Shown here: positions 33,371 through 41,925 of the stretch, in pieces
How positions within the stretch are numbered: position 1 is the stretch's first letter
Layout of the letters: every line of letters begins with the position of its first letter
Assembly: GCA_037440925.1 (NCBI GenBank)
Contig: JBBITF010000010.1
Span: forward strand, 1 to 64,000
DNA: 64,000 nt
DNA from: JAABUE01 sp037440925
GTDB taxonomy: Bacteria; Chloroflexota; Anaerolineae; Anaerolineales; Villigracilaceae
Direction of reading: 5' to 3'
Program-made: the position numbers and the translations under genes
Notes under the pieces: model-generated
Seen by the model: the letters and a program-made list of their open reading frames with translations, nothing else
The model's database searches: none
Told to the model about the DNA's origin: nothing

Positions 33371-34030
33371 TCAGAGCGTAATATACTCTCGCAAGTTGTG
33401 TTCAACAGCATAAGCGGCCGCCTCGGCCCGATTATTGACGCCCAATTTCGACAGAATGCTACTGACGTAATTTCGCACCGTCCCTTCCCCCAAGAAGAGC
33501 GATTTGGCAATCTCACGGTTCGTCTTACCCTCTGACACCAGCAGTAAGACATGTTTTTCTTGCTGGCTCAAGTGCGCAAAGGCTGAGGCTTCCTCTTCTT
33601 TGACTGCGCGGCGCACCTCCTGGAAAACGCGCTGCGTGACGGCCGGATCAAGCAAGGCCTCACCGCGCCCCACCGCCTCTAGCGCCTTGACAAGGTCATC
33701 GCTGCCAATTTGTTTCAAAATATAACCCGAGGCTCCGGCGCGTATGGCCGAAAAGAGCATTTCATCTTCGGCATAGGAAGTCAACATAATGACTTTGATG
33801 TCGGGATGACGATTGACAATTTCCTCGCACGCCTCAATGCCCGAAACGCCCGGCAAACGGATGTCCATCACCACCACATCCGGTTCTAACGCTTCCACTT
33901 GTTCCATGGCTTCGCGCGCCGAACCAGCCTCGCCAACCACTTCAAAATGGGGGTGTCGTTCCAGTAAGGCCTTCAAACCTAACCGCACGACTTCATGGTC
34001 ATCCACTAAAACAATTCGTTGTTTTGTCAT
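33371..34030 (-). CDS. NarL/LuxR-type response regulator
   Basis: A 219-residue regulator. The receiver domain (1-120) is intact: VDDHEVVRLG, phospho-Asp in VVMDIRLPG and Lys in YILKQ. The C-terminal LuxR helix-turn-helix (about 150-210) has EKHVLLLVSEGKTNREIAKSLFLGEGTVRNYVSSILSKLGV. Such regulators pair with HisKA_3 kinases; the only such kinase in the window is at 58864, so pairing is unproven. AGAGGA precedes the ATG. The intergenic region to the upstream gene is 87 bases. Confidence 0.93.
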   Translation of the reverse strand: MTKQRIVLVDDHEVVRLGLKALLERHPHFEVVGEAGSAREAMEQVEALEPDVVVMDIRLPGVSGIEACEEIVNRHPDIKVIMLTSYAEDEMLFSAIRAGASGYILKQIGSDDLVKALEAVGRGEALLDPAVTQRVFQEVRRAVKEEEASAFAHLSQQEKHVLLLVSEGKTNREIAKSLFLGEGTVRNYVSSILSKLGVNNRAEAAAYAVEHNLREYITL

Positions 34031-34117
34031 TCCTCTTTTTGTTCTCCAGTAAATGAGAGGGAAATATAGTCGAGAGATAATTGTCTGACAAAGGCTTTGG
34101 AATTGGCTACCGCGATC

Positions 34118-34837
34118 TCAATTTTTCTGTCGTCTGAAATCTACAAAGCGATAACCCACCCCGCGCTCGGTGAGGATATATTTTGGATTGGCTGGGTCCA
34201 CCTCCAATTTTTGGCGCAGGTAGTTGATGTACAAACGAACGTAATGCGGCTCATCTCGATATTCATAGCCCCACACCTTGATCAATAACTGCTCGTGCGA
34301 GACCACCCAGCCAGCATTTTGTACCAGGTGATAGAGCATCCGATATTCTGTCGGGCGCAATTTGACCAATTTGCCTTCCAGCCAAATTTCACGGCGGTCG
34401 AAGTCAATCTTCAAGCGCTCATCCACCTCGATCAAGCCGTGCATCGAGCCGCTAACGCCCTCAGTGCGCCGCAAAACCGCCTTCACGCGGCTGACCAGTT
34501 CCCTCGGACTGAATGGCTTGGTAACATAATCGTCTGCGCCCAATTCCAAACCGCGCACGCGGTCATCTTCCTCGCCTTTAGCAGTGAGCATGATTACCGG
34601 AACATTGCTAATTTCCCGAATCGTCTCCAACACCTCGAAACCGTCCAGGTCGGGCATCATTACATCTAGCAGAATTAAATCAGGCGTCAAATCGCGCAAT
34701 TTCTGGATGGCTTGTTTCCCATTGAAGGCCTCGCTAACCTGGAAACCATCATGCTCCAGGTTCATGCGGATGAAGCGCACCATGCGTTCCTCATCATCCA
34801 CAACCAAAATACGACGACGTCGGGAATCCTCTGGCAT
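34118..34837 (-). CDS. OmpR/PhoB-type response regulator
   Basis: A 239-residue regulator. The receiver has LVVDDEERMVRF, phospho-Asp in LILLDVMMPDLDG and Lys in YVTKPFSPRELV. The winged-helix DNA-binding domain (about 130-230) has LRPTEYRMLYHLVQNAGWVVSHEQLL and LRQKLEVDPANPKYILTERGVGYRF. It is the last gene of the Ser/Thr kinase operon, 4 bases after a small protein gene, with no histidine kinase next to it. Confidence 0.94.
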   Translation of the reverse strand: MPEDSRRRRILVVDDEERMVRFIRMNLEHDGFQVSEAFNGKQAIQKLRDLTPDLILLDVMMPDLDGFEVLETIREISNVPVIMLTAKGEEDDRVRGLELGADDYVTKPFSPRELVSRVKAVLRRTEGVSGSMHGLIEVDERLKIDFDRREIWLEGKLVKLRPTEYRMLYHLVQNAGWVVSHEQLLIKVWGYEYRDEPHYVRLYINYLRQKLEVDPANPKYILTERGVGYRFVDFRRQKN

Positions 34838-34841
34838 AGGC

Positions 34842-35084
34842 TCATTCCCTCACAAAGCCAATGATTTGCTCTTCTTCCTCGCCAGCAATCACCTCGATCA
34901 AGTTTACTTTGGAGAGCGGCCACATCACCTTGACAACGTTATGGTCAATATAATGCAACTCTTTGCCATCCTTCTGGCGCGGATTACTGACAATAATAAG
35001 AGAATCGGTTGGCTTAGGCAATTCATCCACTTCCCCAATAATGGCTGGTTCGCCTGGAAGATGCAAGATGATAGAATGCGTCAT
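34842..35084 (-). CDS. Small hypothetical protein in the Ser/Thr kinase operon
   Basis: An 80-residue soluble acidic protein with no motif I recognise. The start MTHSIILHLPGEPAIIGEVDELPKPTDSLIIVSNPRQKDGKELHYI suggests a small beta-rich fold. A strong ribosome site (GGAGGTAACC before ATG) and tight spacing between FHA and OmpR genes support that it is real. Confidence 0.65.
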   Translation of the reverse strand: MTHSIILHLPGEPAIIGEVDELPKPTDSLIIVSNPRQKDGKELHYIDHNVVKVMWPLSKVNLIEVIAGEEEEQIIGFVRE

Positions 35085-35108
35085 GGTTACCTCCGCCTCC
35101 TGGGGCTT

Positions 35109-35612
35109 CTATTTCTTGATTAGAATTTGGATCTTCAGTTTGCCCAAAGAAAAGATGTCGCTATGGTTGAGCAAATATTCGACATGAGGTTGCAACCGCT
35201 TGCCGTTCAAGAAAGTGCCATTGGAGGAGCCTAAGTCCATGATGAAGACCCGCTTGCCTTCACGCTTCAAAGCAGCATGAAGACGAGATACGCCGCAGGA
35301 ATATGCCTGGTAAGGAGTCAAATCAATATCAGGCATGATAGGCTGCGCTTCGCTCACTCGGCCAAGCGTAAATTCACTCCGATCGCTCAAAGGCAAAATT
35401 TGCCCGCTATCCAATAAATGCAAGGAGGCCCAGGTTTCGAACGAATAGGAGGGAGGAGCATTTTTACCCGCAATCGGCTGAGTTTGCTTGGCTTGCTCAG
35501 CGTCAATATTTTGAGTCACCAACGAGCCGGTGCCAACTAGTTGCGAACCACAATTGAAGCAAAACACACTGCCATCGAGATTCTCGTGCTTACAATTCGG
35601 ACATACAATCAT
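35109..35612 (-). CDS. Zinc-ribbon and FHA domain protein
   Basis: A 167-residue cytoplasmic protein. The N-terminal zinc ribbon (CPNC..CFNC, residues 4-22) is followed by a variable linker. The FHA domain (about 80-160) has the phosphothreonine-binding residues in SRLHAAL and the GSSNGTFLNG motif. FHA domains bind phosphothreonine peptides, and the kinase and phosphatase of the same operon would create and remove such sites. It lies 12 bases after the J-VWA gene. Confidence 0.92.
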   Translation of the reverse strand: MIVCPNCKHENLDGSVFCFNCGSQLVGTGSLVTQNIDAEQAKQTQPIAGKNAPPSYSFETWASLHLLDSGQILPLSDRSEFTLGRVSEAQPIMPDIDLTPYQAYSCGVSRLHAALKREGKRVFIMDLGSSNGTFLNGKRLQPHVEYLLNHSDIFSLGKLKIQILIKK

Positions 35613-35624
35613 CTTTACTACTCC

Positions 35625-37091
35625 TTATTCTTGTTTCATCAGGAGAGAGCGAGTCCCATACTTAATAGCCTTCGAGCCTTCTTCTGAAAGCCCCCCCATT
35701 TGCAAGATATTTTCAGCCTCGATGAGCGCGGTGCGCGCCAGGCTACGTTCTCCCTGGGCAAGCAGGTTAGTAGCCAGTTGCTTCAAGTGCTGCGCAGCCA
35801 GTTCGTATTTTCCAGCATTCAGCTCTATCCGCGCCTTATCCTGGATACGATACAAGGTCAATCTACCGAGTGAATGAACGATAGCCGGATGAGGCGCCTC
35901 CTCGCCAGCCTGCGCTAATACCGGCCGCGAGAATTCCAATCGAACAGGCGGGATAGGCGTTCGCAAGCCAGTAATGACCGGTTTCATGGAGCCTTGCAAC
36001 AAAGTCACCACATCCTGATTGGTCAAAGAAGGCTCAATGCGATACTCGAACAGCACATTGAGCGGCATATCCTGTAAAACGGCTCCCAGGTGAAGGGGAC
36101 TTTCTGCCGGCAAGGGACCGGTCTCTGGTTGGGTCCGAAAAGCAAAGGTCATCTCTGCCCCCGGCGTACCGCTGAATTCCAAAACGACATCCGCGGCAAT
36201 GACACGGGACAAAGTCTCGAATTTGTTCAACAAAAAGGCGTGAATGTCCTCTGGCTTGGCAATATACTTGCTGCTACCGCCGGTGAGGCTGCAAAGCGTA
36301 TCCAAAAACACATCATTCCACTCTTTGCCAATCCCCATAGCGCTGATGCCTATTCCCTTTTGGGCAGCCTCTTCGGCCAATTTCAAGCAGGCAGGCTCAT
36401 CGCCATACGTGTGACCATCTGTGATGAGAATGATGTGATTGATGTGCGTTCCATCAGCGCTCGACTGCACCTCCTTGAGCGAGGTTTCGAGGCCCTGAAA
36501 AATTTCTGTTGCGCCCGAAGGCTGCAACATACGAATCTGAGACTCGAGGCGATGTTTTTCAGGGCGATAAGAAGCGGGAATGATCACTTGAGCGCGATCA
36601 CTAAAGGAGACAACACTGAAAACGTCTTGCGGCCGCAACTCATGTAGAACGTTGACGGCAGCTGCCTTGAGCATATCCATCTTCTCCCCCGCCATCGAAG
36701 TCGAACAGTCCAGCGCCAAGCAAACATTCAGGGGCGGAATAGGAATTTCCCCAGATCGCTTGGACGGGAAAATTTCCAACAAAATGTAGACCATTTGAGG
36801 CTCTTTGAGCCTCACCAGATTGGGACGGCTGTAATGCACCTCCCATTCGACAGGTAATTGTCGTTTCTCCTCAGGCGGCAAAAGCGCATCATATTGGGCG
36901 CGGCGAGATGGGTTAGACAAAGTTTCATACGCCCGTTGAACTTCCAGGAAGATCTCGGTTTCGCCTGCAAGTTTATTCTTGTCAGGGTGAAAACGCTGCG
37001 CGGCTTCTAAATATGCCCGCTTGATTTGCTCCTGTGTAGCGTCACGATCAACGCCAAGAATAACGTAATAATTTTGTTCTTTTGCCATCAT
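35625..37091 (-). CDS. J-domain fused to von Willebrand A domain protein
   Basis: A 488-residue fusion. Residues 1-70 are a J-domain with the HPDKN motif that stimulates Hsp70. Residues about 120-300 are a VWA domain with an intact metal-ion site (DCSTS, SGATEI, ITDGHTYG). The C-terminal part (about 310-488) is mixed beta then helical. No signal peptide or membrane segment is seen, so it is cytoplasmic. Its ATG overlaps the PP2C stop by 4 bases. A chaperone co-factor with a protein-binding VWA is unusual in this context. Confidence 0.88.
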   Translation of the reverse strand: MMAKEQNYYVILGVDRDATQEQIKRAYLEAAQRFHPDKNKLAGETEIFLEVQRAYETLSNPSRRAQYDALLPPEEKRQLPVEWEVHYSRPNLVRLKEPQMVYILLEIFPSKRSGEIPIPPLNVCLALDCSTSMAGEKMDMLKAAAVNVLHELRPQDVFSVVSFSDRAQVIIPASYRPEKHRLESQIRMLQPSGATEIFQGLETSLKEVQSSADGTHINHIILITDGHTYGDEPACLKLAEEAAQKGIGISAMGIGKEWNDVFLDTLCSLTGGSSKYIAKPEDIHAFLLNKFETLSRVIAADVVLEFSGTPGAEMTFAFRTQPETGPLPAESPLHLGAVLQDMPLNVLFEYRIEPSLTNQDVVTLLQGSMKPVITGLRTPIPPVRLEFSRPVLAQAGEEAPHPAIVHSLGRLTLYRIQDKARIELNAGKYELAAQHLKQLATNLLAQGERSLARTALIEAENILQMGGLSEEGSKAIKYGTRSLLMKQE

Positions 37092-37984
37092 CCAATCAAT
37101 TGTACCAGCACAACGCTTATATTATCCGGCCCACCCGCCGAATTGGCCGCCTCCACCAGGCTCTGACAGGCTCGATGCAAATTGGGCGCCTCCTTAATGA
37201 TACGCACCATGTCCTGGTCAGACAACACGCCCCATAAACCATCACTACACAACATCAAATAACCGGTTTGCGGGAATGCGATGGTAAAAATATCCGGCTC
37301 AAGGATGTCGCCTTGTCCCAACGCTCGGTAAAGCACATTGCGGTGCGGGTAATTGGCAGCCTGGTCAGCGCTGATATGGCCCAATTCTTCCAGGCGTTTC
37401 ACCAACGAATGATCGCGCGTAACTACCTCAGCGCGCCCATCAGGGTGAATATGATAGGCGCGGCTATCACCCACATGGGCAATTGTGACCTGCTGACCCA
37501 GCACCAGGGCCGCCGTCAGCGTCGTGCCGCTGCTAGGCGCCTCATGCTGGATGGTCTTTTGCGCCTCCCGCACAGCAGCCTGCATAATCTCTTGCAAAGA
37601 TTCTTCTGGTTGCACAGGATTGAGATTGAATAAATAAGGGGAAAACTTCTTCATCACATAACCAGCCACAACACGCACCGCGGCGTTGCTGGCTACTTCT
37701 CCATACTGGTGGCCGCCCATCCCATCAGCAACGATATAAAGACCAAAAGGTAAACTGCCCGAATTACCCGCCAGCGTAGAGGTGATCGCCAACAGGCTAT
37801 CCTCGTTGAGTTCACGCTGTTTTCCCACAGACTGTCCAGTGCTGGCCACCAGTTGTTGAATCTCGTAGCGAACCGCCTGGCTATGCAAAATAGATTGAAT
37901 TTGCTGATCGGTCAAGGGCGCCGTAGTTGCCATGTCAACTGCACTGCGGGGCTTACGGAACAAATTACGAAAAAATTCGATCAC
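37088..37984 (-). CDS. PP2C-type protein phosphatase
   Basis: A 298-residue Ser/Thr phosphatase with the metal-binding and core motifs: QRELNEDSL, VADGMGGHQYGEVAS, GTTLTAALV, HVGDSRAY, LCSDGLWGVLSD and GGPDNISVVLVQL. It is cytoplasmic, with no membrane helices. It lies 11 bases after the Ser/Thr kinase gene and overlaps the J-VWA gene by 4 bases. It is the expected opponent of that kinase. Confidence 0.94.
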   Translation of the reverse strand: MIEFFRNLFRKPRSAVDMATTAPLTDQQIQSILHSQAVRYEIQQLVASTGQSVGKQRELNEDSLLAITSTLAGNSGSLPFGLYIVADGMGGHQYGEVASNAAVRVVAGYVMKKFSPYLFNLNPVQPEESLQEIMQAAVREAQKTIQHEAPSSGTTLTAALVLGQQVTIAHVGDSRAYHIHPDGRAEVVTRDHSLVKRLEELGHISADQAANYPHRNVLYRALGQGDILEPDIFTIAFPQTGYLMLCSDGLWGVLSDQDMVRIIKEAPNLHRACQSLVEAANSAGGPDNISVVLVQLIG

Positions 37985-37995
37985 AGATGCTCCTT

Positions 37996-39882
37996 CTAGG
38001 CCAACAAAGCATATACCTTGTGGTCTGTCGAACCTACGTACACAATATCATCGAATACCAGAGGAGAGCCAATGATTTGTCCCTCAGAGGCAAATTTCCA
38101 GCGCAACCGTCCAGTTCGATATTCCAGACAATACAAATTTCCATCCACCGAACCGCAATACAGCGCATCTTTATAAATCACCGGTGAACTGCTCACCTGG
38201 TGTTCGGTGCGAAAACGCCATACTTCTTTCGCCGTCTTGGTATCTACTGCGTAAATGTACCCATCTGCCGCGCCCACGAATACCAAATCATCCACCGCAC
38301 AAGGAGACGAAATAGAGCCTTTTCCTAAACGGAAACGCCAAATGACCCAGCCATTACGATGGTCCAAAGCATACAAATTAGCATCCAGAGAACTAAACAA
38401 CACCATCGGCCCAAAGATAGTCGGTGAAGAAGTGATTGCCCGCTTGGCTTGAAAACGCCATTTCAATTCGCCGCGAAAATCAATGGCTAGAAAATCGCCT
38501 GCCTCATTCCCCACATAGACCATCTCATGAGCAATGAAAGGCGTCGAGCGAACGGCCTCCGATGTTTCGAACTTCCAGGCCGCCCGGCCATTATTCAGAT
38601 TGACTGCATGAAGATACTGGTCATCCGAACCAAAGAACAAGTGCCCCTCGGCAATGCGCGGCGAGGAGCGAATCGGGCCATTGGCATAATATGTCCAAAC
38701 CACCTTACCCGAACGCACTCCCACCGCGTGCAAACGTCGGTCTTCTGAGCCAAAGTAGAGATTGTCCTCAAAAGCAACGGGTTTTGAGACGATGCCTCCA
38801 TCGGTGGGGTATTTCCATAGAAATTTTCCATCCCCGGCATTAATTGCATAGAGGTTGTTGTCATAACAGCCAATAAAAACCGTATTCTGATAATACAACG
38901 GCGTACTACGAATTTCATCCTCGCACGCAAACGCCCACAACGGCTTGACATTGTTGGCCGGCCCAACCAGATGAGAAGTGACTTTGGCCAGCAGCCCCGT
39001 CTTGCGCGCTGCCGCCATCAGGGCCTCTTTCATATCCTCTGCGCTAGGGAAGCGGTCCTCTGGGTTATACTGCAATGCTGCGTTGACAACTGCTTCCAGT
39101 TCCAAAGAAACTGCTGGATTAATTTTGCGAATAGGCCGCTCGTTGAACGAAAAAGGCGGTTCCATGCGCGGATCGCGCCGCGTCAAAGCATGGTGCAGCG
39201 TCGCTCCCAAAGCGTACAAGTCCGCCAGAGGGGTAGCCTCGCCGCGATATTGCTCCGGCGGCGAATATCCCTCCGTGCCAATCATCGTCCCTTTTTGACC
39301 GGCCTGGAAGGTCTTGGCAATGCCAAAGTCTACCAACTTGACATCCCCATTGTAATCAATCATCACATTCGACGGCTTCATATCCCGGAAGATGATTGGG
39401 TCTGGTTTATGGTTATGCAAAAACGCCAGCACATCGCACAATTCAATCGCCCAAGTCAATACTTGCTCTTCCGCAAGAAAGCCGCTGGTTTCGCTGATGA
39501 CCGCTTCCAAGTCCTTCCCATGAATATACTCTAACACCAGATAAGAGCGTTCATCTTCAGAAAAATAGTCATAAATGCGCGGAATCGCCGGGTGGTTGAG
39601 GGTGGCCAGCAAATTCGCCTCACGCTCGAAATTCTGCACAATCGTCTGACGAACGAGGGGATCGGGCGCAGTGTTGACCATCTCCTTCACCGCTACCAAT
39701 TTGACCACATTGGGAAAATGCAAATCGCGAGCGCGGTAAACGGACCCCATCCCGCCAATCCCAATGACATCTTGAATCAAATAACGATTGAACAAGGTAA
39801 CGCCCGGCTCAAGTTGTCTGCGAGGCTGAACCTTGCCCAATTCATCATCTGGTTGGGTAATACGTTGCGTTTCCAGGGTCAT
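37996..39882 (-). CDS. Ser/Thr protein kinase fused to PQQ-like beta-propeller
   Basis: A 628-residue protein. The kinase domain (about 25-290) has the Gly loop GIGGMGSVYRA, the ATP Lys in VAVKEM, the catalytic loop FRDMKPSN (FRD instead of HRD), DFG and APE-like SPPEQY. From about 310 a PQQ-type propeller follows, with repeats such as FIGCYDNNLYAINAGDGKFLW and YAVDTKTAKEVWRF. Unusually, no membrane helix separates the two parts, so the propeller appears to be cytoplasmic. It leads the FHA/J-VWA/PP2C operon from a good promoter. Confidence 0.92.
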   Translation of the reverse strand: MTLETQRITQPDDELGKVQPRRQLEPGVTLFNRYLIQDVIGIGGMGSVYRARDLHFPNVVKLVAVKEMVNTAPDPLVRQTIVQNFEREANLLATLNHPAIPRIYDYFSEDERSYLVLEYIHGKDLEAVISETSGFLAEEQVLTWAIELCDVLAFLHNHKPDPIIFRDMKPSNVMIDYNGDVKLVDFGIAKTFQAGQKGTMIGTEGYSPPEQYRGEATPLADLYALGATLHHALTRRDPRMEPPFSFNERPIRKINPAVSLELEAVVNAALQYNPEDRFPSAEDMKEALMAAARKTGLLAKVTSHLVGPANNVKPLWAFACEDEIRSTPLYYQNTVFIGCYDNNLYAINAGDGKFLWKYPTDGGIVSKPVAFEDNLYFGSEDRRLHAVGVRSGKVVWTYYANGPIRSSPRIAEGHLFFGSDDQYLHAVNLNNGRAAWKFETSEAVRSTPFIAHEMVYVGNEAGDFLAIDFRGELKWRFQAKRAITSSPTIFGPMVLFSSLDANLYALDHRNGWVIWRFRLGKGSISSPCAVDDLVFVGAADGYIYAVDTKTAKEVWRFRTEHQVSSSPVIYKDALYCGSVDGNLYCLEYRTGRLRWKFASEGQIIGSPLVFDDIVYVGSTDHKVYALLA

Positions 39883-39900
39883 ACTCCTAATTGCAAACGA

Positions 39901-39929
39901 ATTATAGTAGGCGCTCCCAGGTTTGGCAA
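39901..39929 (-). promoter_or_regulatory. Promoter TTGCCA-17-TATAAT for the kinase operon
   Basis: Read leftward, a TTGCCA -35 (39929-39924), a 17-base spacer and a consensus TATAAT (39906-39901) lie 19 bases before the kinase ATG. AGGAGT provides the ribosome site. Confidence 0.6.
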
Positions 39930-40024
39930 CTGACCCATCGGTCTGACATTGCCTGCATCGTCACAATTATACGCGCTTTCGGCGCTAAATGCTCGCGCAT
40001 TGCCTCTTTACAAAACGGCCGCTA

Positions 40025-41884
40025 TCAAGGGGTAGGGGTTCGGGTGGTGGTCGTTACAATCGTAGGCGGCATGTTGGTTGGCGTCGCCGGCAAGGTTGAA
40101 GTTGGTTGAGTAGCCGTAACTTTAGGCGTAGCAGTGGCCGTCTTCTTGCCCTTGGCCACCGTCGGGCTGGGGGTAGGCGAGGCAAGGACAAGCAATCGCT
40201 TCTGAGCCTGCTCGCGCATAGAGGCTGACACGGCTCCTTCTGGCAGGGCCAGCAAGTCATTCCAAGATTTTGCCTCGTTTTCTGGTTCTTCTCGTTTTTC
40301 GAAGTTAACAGCCCGCCAATAATAAATTTGAGCCTTTTCTGCATCTTCCTGAGCCAACGACAAGGCATGCTCCCCTTGCAAGTATGCGTCGCCATAATGT
40401 CCTTGCAAGATGTAAACGCGCATCAAACCAAGATTGGGAGCAAAAGCGTTCTTGTAGACTTGCAAAGCGCGCTTGAGGTCGAACTCGGCTTTATCGGCCT
40501 GCCCGCTTTCCACATAGCACAGACCGCGATACAGGTACGTATCTCGCCGGCTGCTATCCAGCCCAATGGCAAATCCCATCGTCTCGATAGCCGCTTCGCA
40601 ATTCCTCTGTTCATAATATACCCTTCCCAACAAGGCAAAGGCTTCTACCGCGCGCGGCTCATAGCGGGTATAGGTTTCGAGCGCAGCCGCGGCCTGTTCA
40701 TAATCGCCCTGCTCAAGGGAAATCTTTCCTAGCAAATAATACACCGGCAGCATGGTCAAATCGGCCTGATTGGCCTTTTGGGCGGTTTCTAAGGCTGTAT
40801 CGAAATCTTCGAGCGCCAGGTAAGCCTGCGCCTGGTAATAGTAGACCAGCGGGGAGCCCGGCAAAAGACGTTCAGCCGTCACGAGGTCAGCCAAAGCCAA
40901 TTCAGGTTCTTTATGCTTCAAGTAATATGCCGCGCGTTCCAGATAGACTTCGCCAAAGTTCGGGTCGCGCTTCAAGGCTTCGGCCAACAAGGCAGTCACA
41001 TTGGCGTTGGGGTCCTGCATCAAGCGTGCGCGCGCCAAACCCAGGTAAGGCGGTCCAAACTGTGGATCAATCTTGAGGGCTTCGTTGTACGCATCCAATG
41101 CACGGCGGTAATCGCCTTTGAAACGATAAGCCTCGCCAATGTAATAATACGGATCAGGCGCCTGCGGCTCGAGCCGGGCAATCTCTTCCATGCTGGAGAT
41201 AACCATATCCCAATCGCCTCTCTCGTAGGCGCTCTTGAATTGACGATTGAGATCGCCCGAAAGCGGCTGGCGCGGGCGATTGACATATAGCGGCGTAGGC
41301 GTGTACGTCGCAACCAAAAGTTCTGCCATTGGCGCAAGGGTAGCTGCTGCTTCGGGAGGCGGCGCTGTGGCATTGATAAAGGTGGGAGTGAGCGTATAAG
41401 TGGGCGAAGGCCCAGGAGTATGGGTAGGCGGCAGGGTGCGCTGAGTGCGCGAAAAAATCAAGCCCGCAATGACCGCCCCCAACAATACCACCCCCAAGAC
41501 TGAAAATCCCGCCAGCCGCACCAACGGATTGGAAACCAATGCCTTCAGGCCGCTTTCTTTGGGCTGATCGGTCGCCAGGGCAAGTTTCTCGTCCCAAAGG
41601 CGCGGACGATTGAGCGGGAAAGGTTGAACGCTTTCATCAGGCGGCAGCGCTCCCAGCAAGACCAAGCCTCGTTTAGCGGTGGCATTTTCCGGGTCCAGAC
41701 GGAGCGCGGTTTGTAGACAATAAATCTGTTCTTTGGGCGTCTCGACCGCGGCGCTCAACCAAATCCAATACTGGACATTGGTCTGATCGCTCTTGAGCAA
41801 TTGAGTCAATAATTCTCGGGCTTTGGAGCGGTCTTTGGCACGTAAGGCTTCAATAGCCTCCTGAAACGCAGAAACATCTACCAT
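40025..41884 (-). CDS. TPR-repeat membrane protein
   Basis: A 619-residue protein with an N-terminal cytoplasmic TPR region (about 1-80), a membrane helix (about 130-155, LAGFSVLGVVLLGAVIAGLIF), a Thr/Pro-rich linker and at least nine TPR units (about 210-560). The C-terminal tail is Thr/Pro-rich. TPR arrays mediate protein assembly, probably here outside the cell membrane. A TACAAT hexamer exactly 6 bases before the ATG at 41884, with TTGTTT 17 bases upstream, supports this start over the one at 41902. It is leftward, directly upstream of the kinase operon. Confidence 0.85.
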   Translation of the reverse strand: MVDVSAFQEAIEALRAKDRSKARELLTQLLKSDQTNVQYWIWLSAAVETPKEQIYCLQTALRLDPENATAKRGLVLLGALPPDESVQPFPLNRPRLWDEKLALATDQPKESGLKALVSNPLVRLAGFSVLGVVLLGAVIAGLIFSRTQRTLPPTHTPGPSPTYTLTPTFINATAPPPEAAATLAPMAELLVATYTPTPLYVNRPRQPLSGDLNRQFKSAYERGDWDMVISSMEEIARLEPQAPDPYYYIGEAYRFKGDYRRALDAYNEALKIDPQFGPPYLGLARARLMQDPNANVTALLAEALKRDPNFGEVYLERAAYYLKHKEPELALADLVTAERLLPGSPLVYYYQAQAYLALEDFDTALETAQKANQADLTMLPVYYLLGKISLEQGDYEQAAAALETYTRYEPRAVEAFALLGRVYYEQRNCEAAIETMGFAIGLDSSRRDTYLYRGLCYVESGQADKAEFDLKRALQVYKNAFAPNLGLMRVYILQGHYGDAYLQGEHALSLAQEDAEKAQIYYWRAVNFEKREEPENEAKSWNDLLALPEGAVSASMREQAQKRLLVLASPTPSPTVAKGKKTATATPKVTATQPTSTLPATPTNMPPTIVTTTTRTPTP

Positions 41885-41890
41885 GTTTCG

Positions 41891-41919
41891 ATTGTATACC
41901 ATGACGAGCCTGGAAACAA
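41891..41919 (-). promoter_or_regulatory. Promoter TTGTTT-17-TACAAT, six bases before the ATG
   Basis: Read leftward, TTGTTT (41919-41914), a 17-base spacer and TACAAT (41896-41891) are followed by CGAAAC and ATG at 41884. This predicts a leaderless mRNA for the TPR protein. Confidence 0.5.
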
Positions 41920-41925
41920 GGCAAT

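Noticed and set aside
33371..41902. A type VI secretion locus
   Set aside because: Kinase, phosphatase, FHA and VWA parts are present, but no tss, hcp or vgrG genes are seen in the window.
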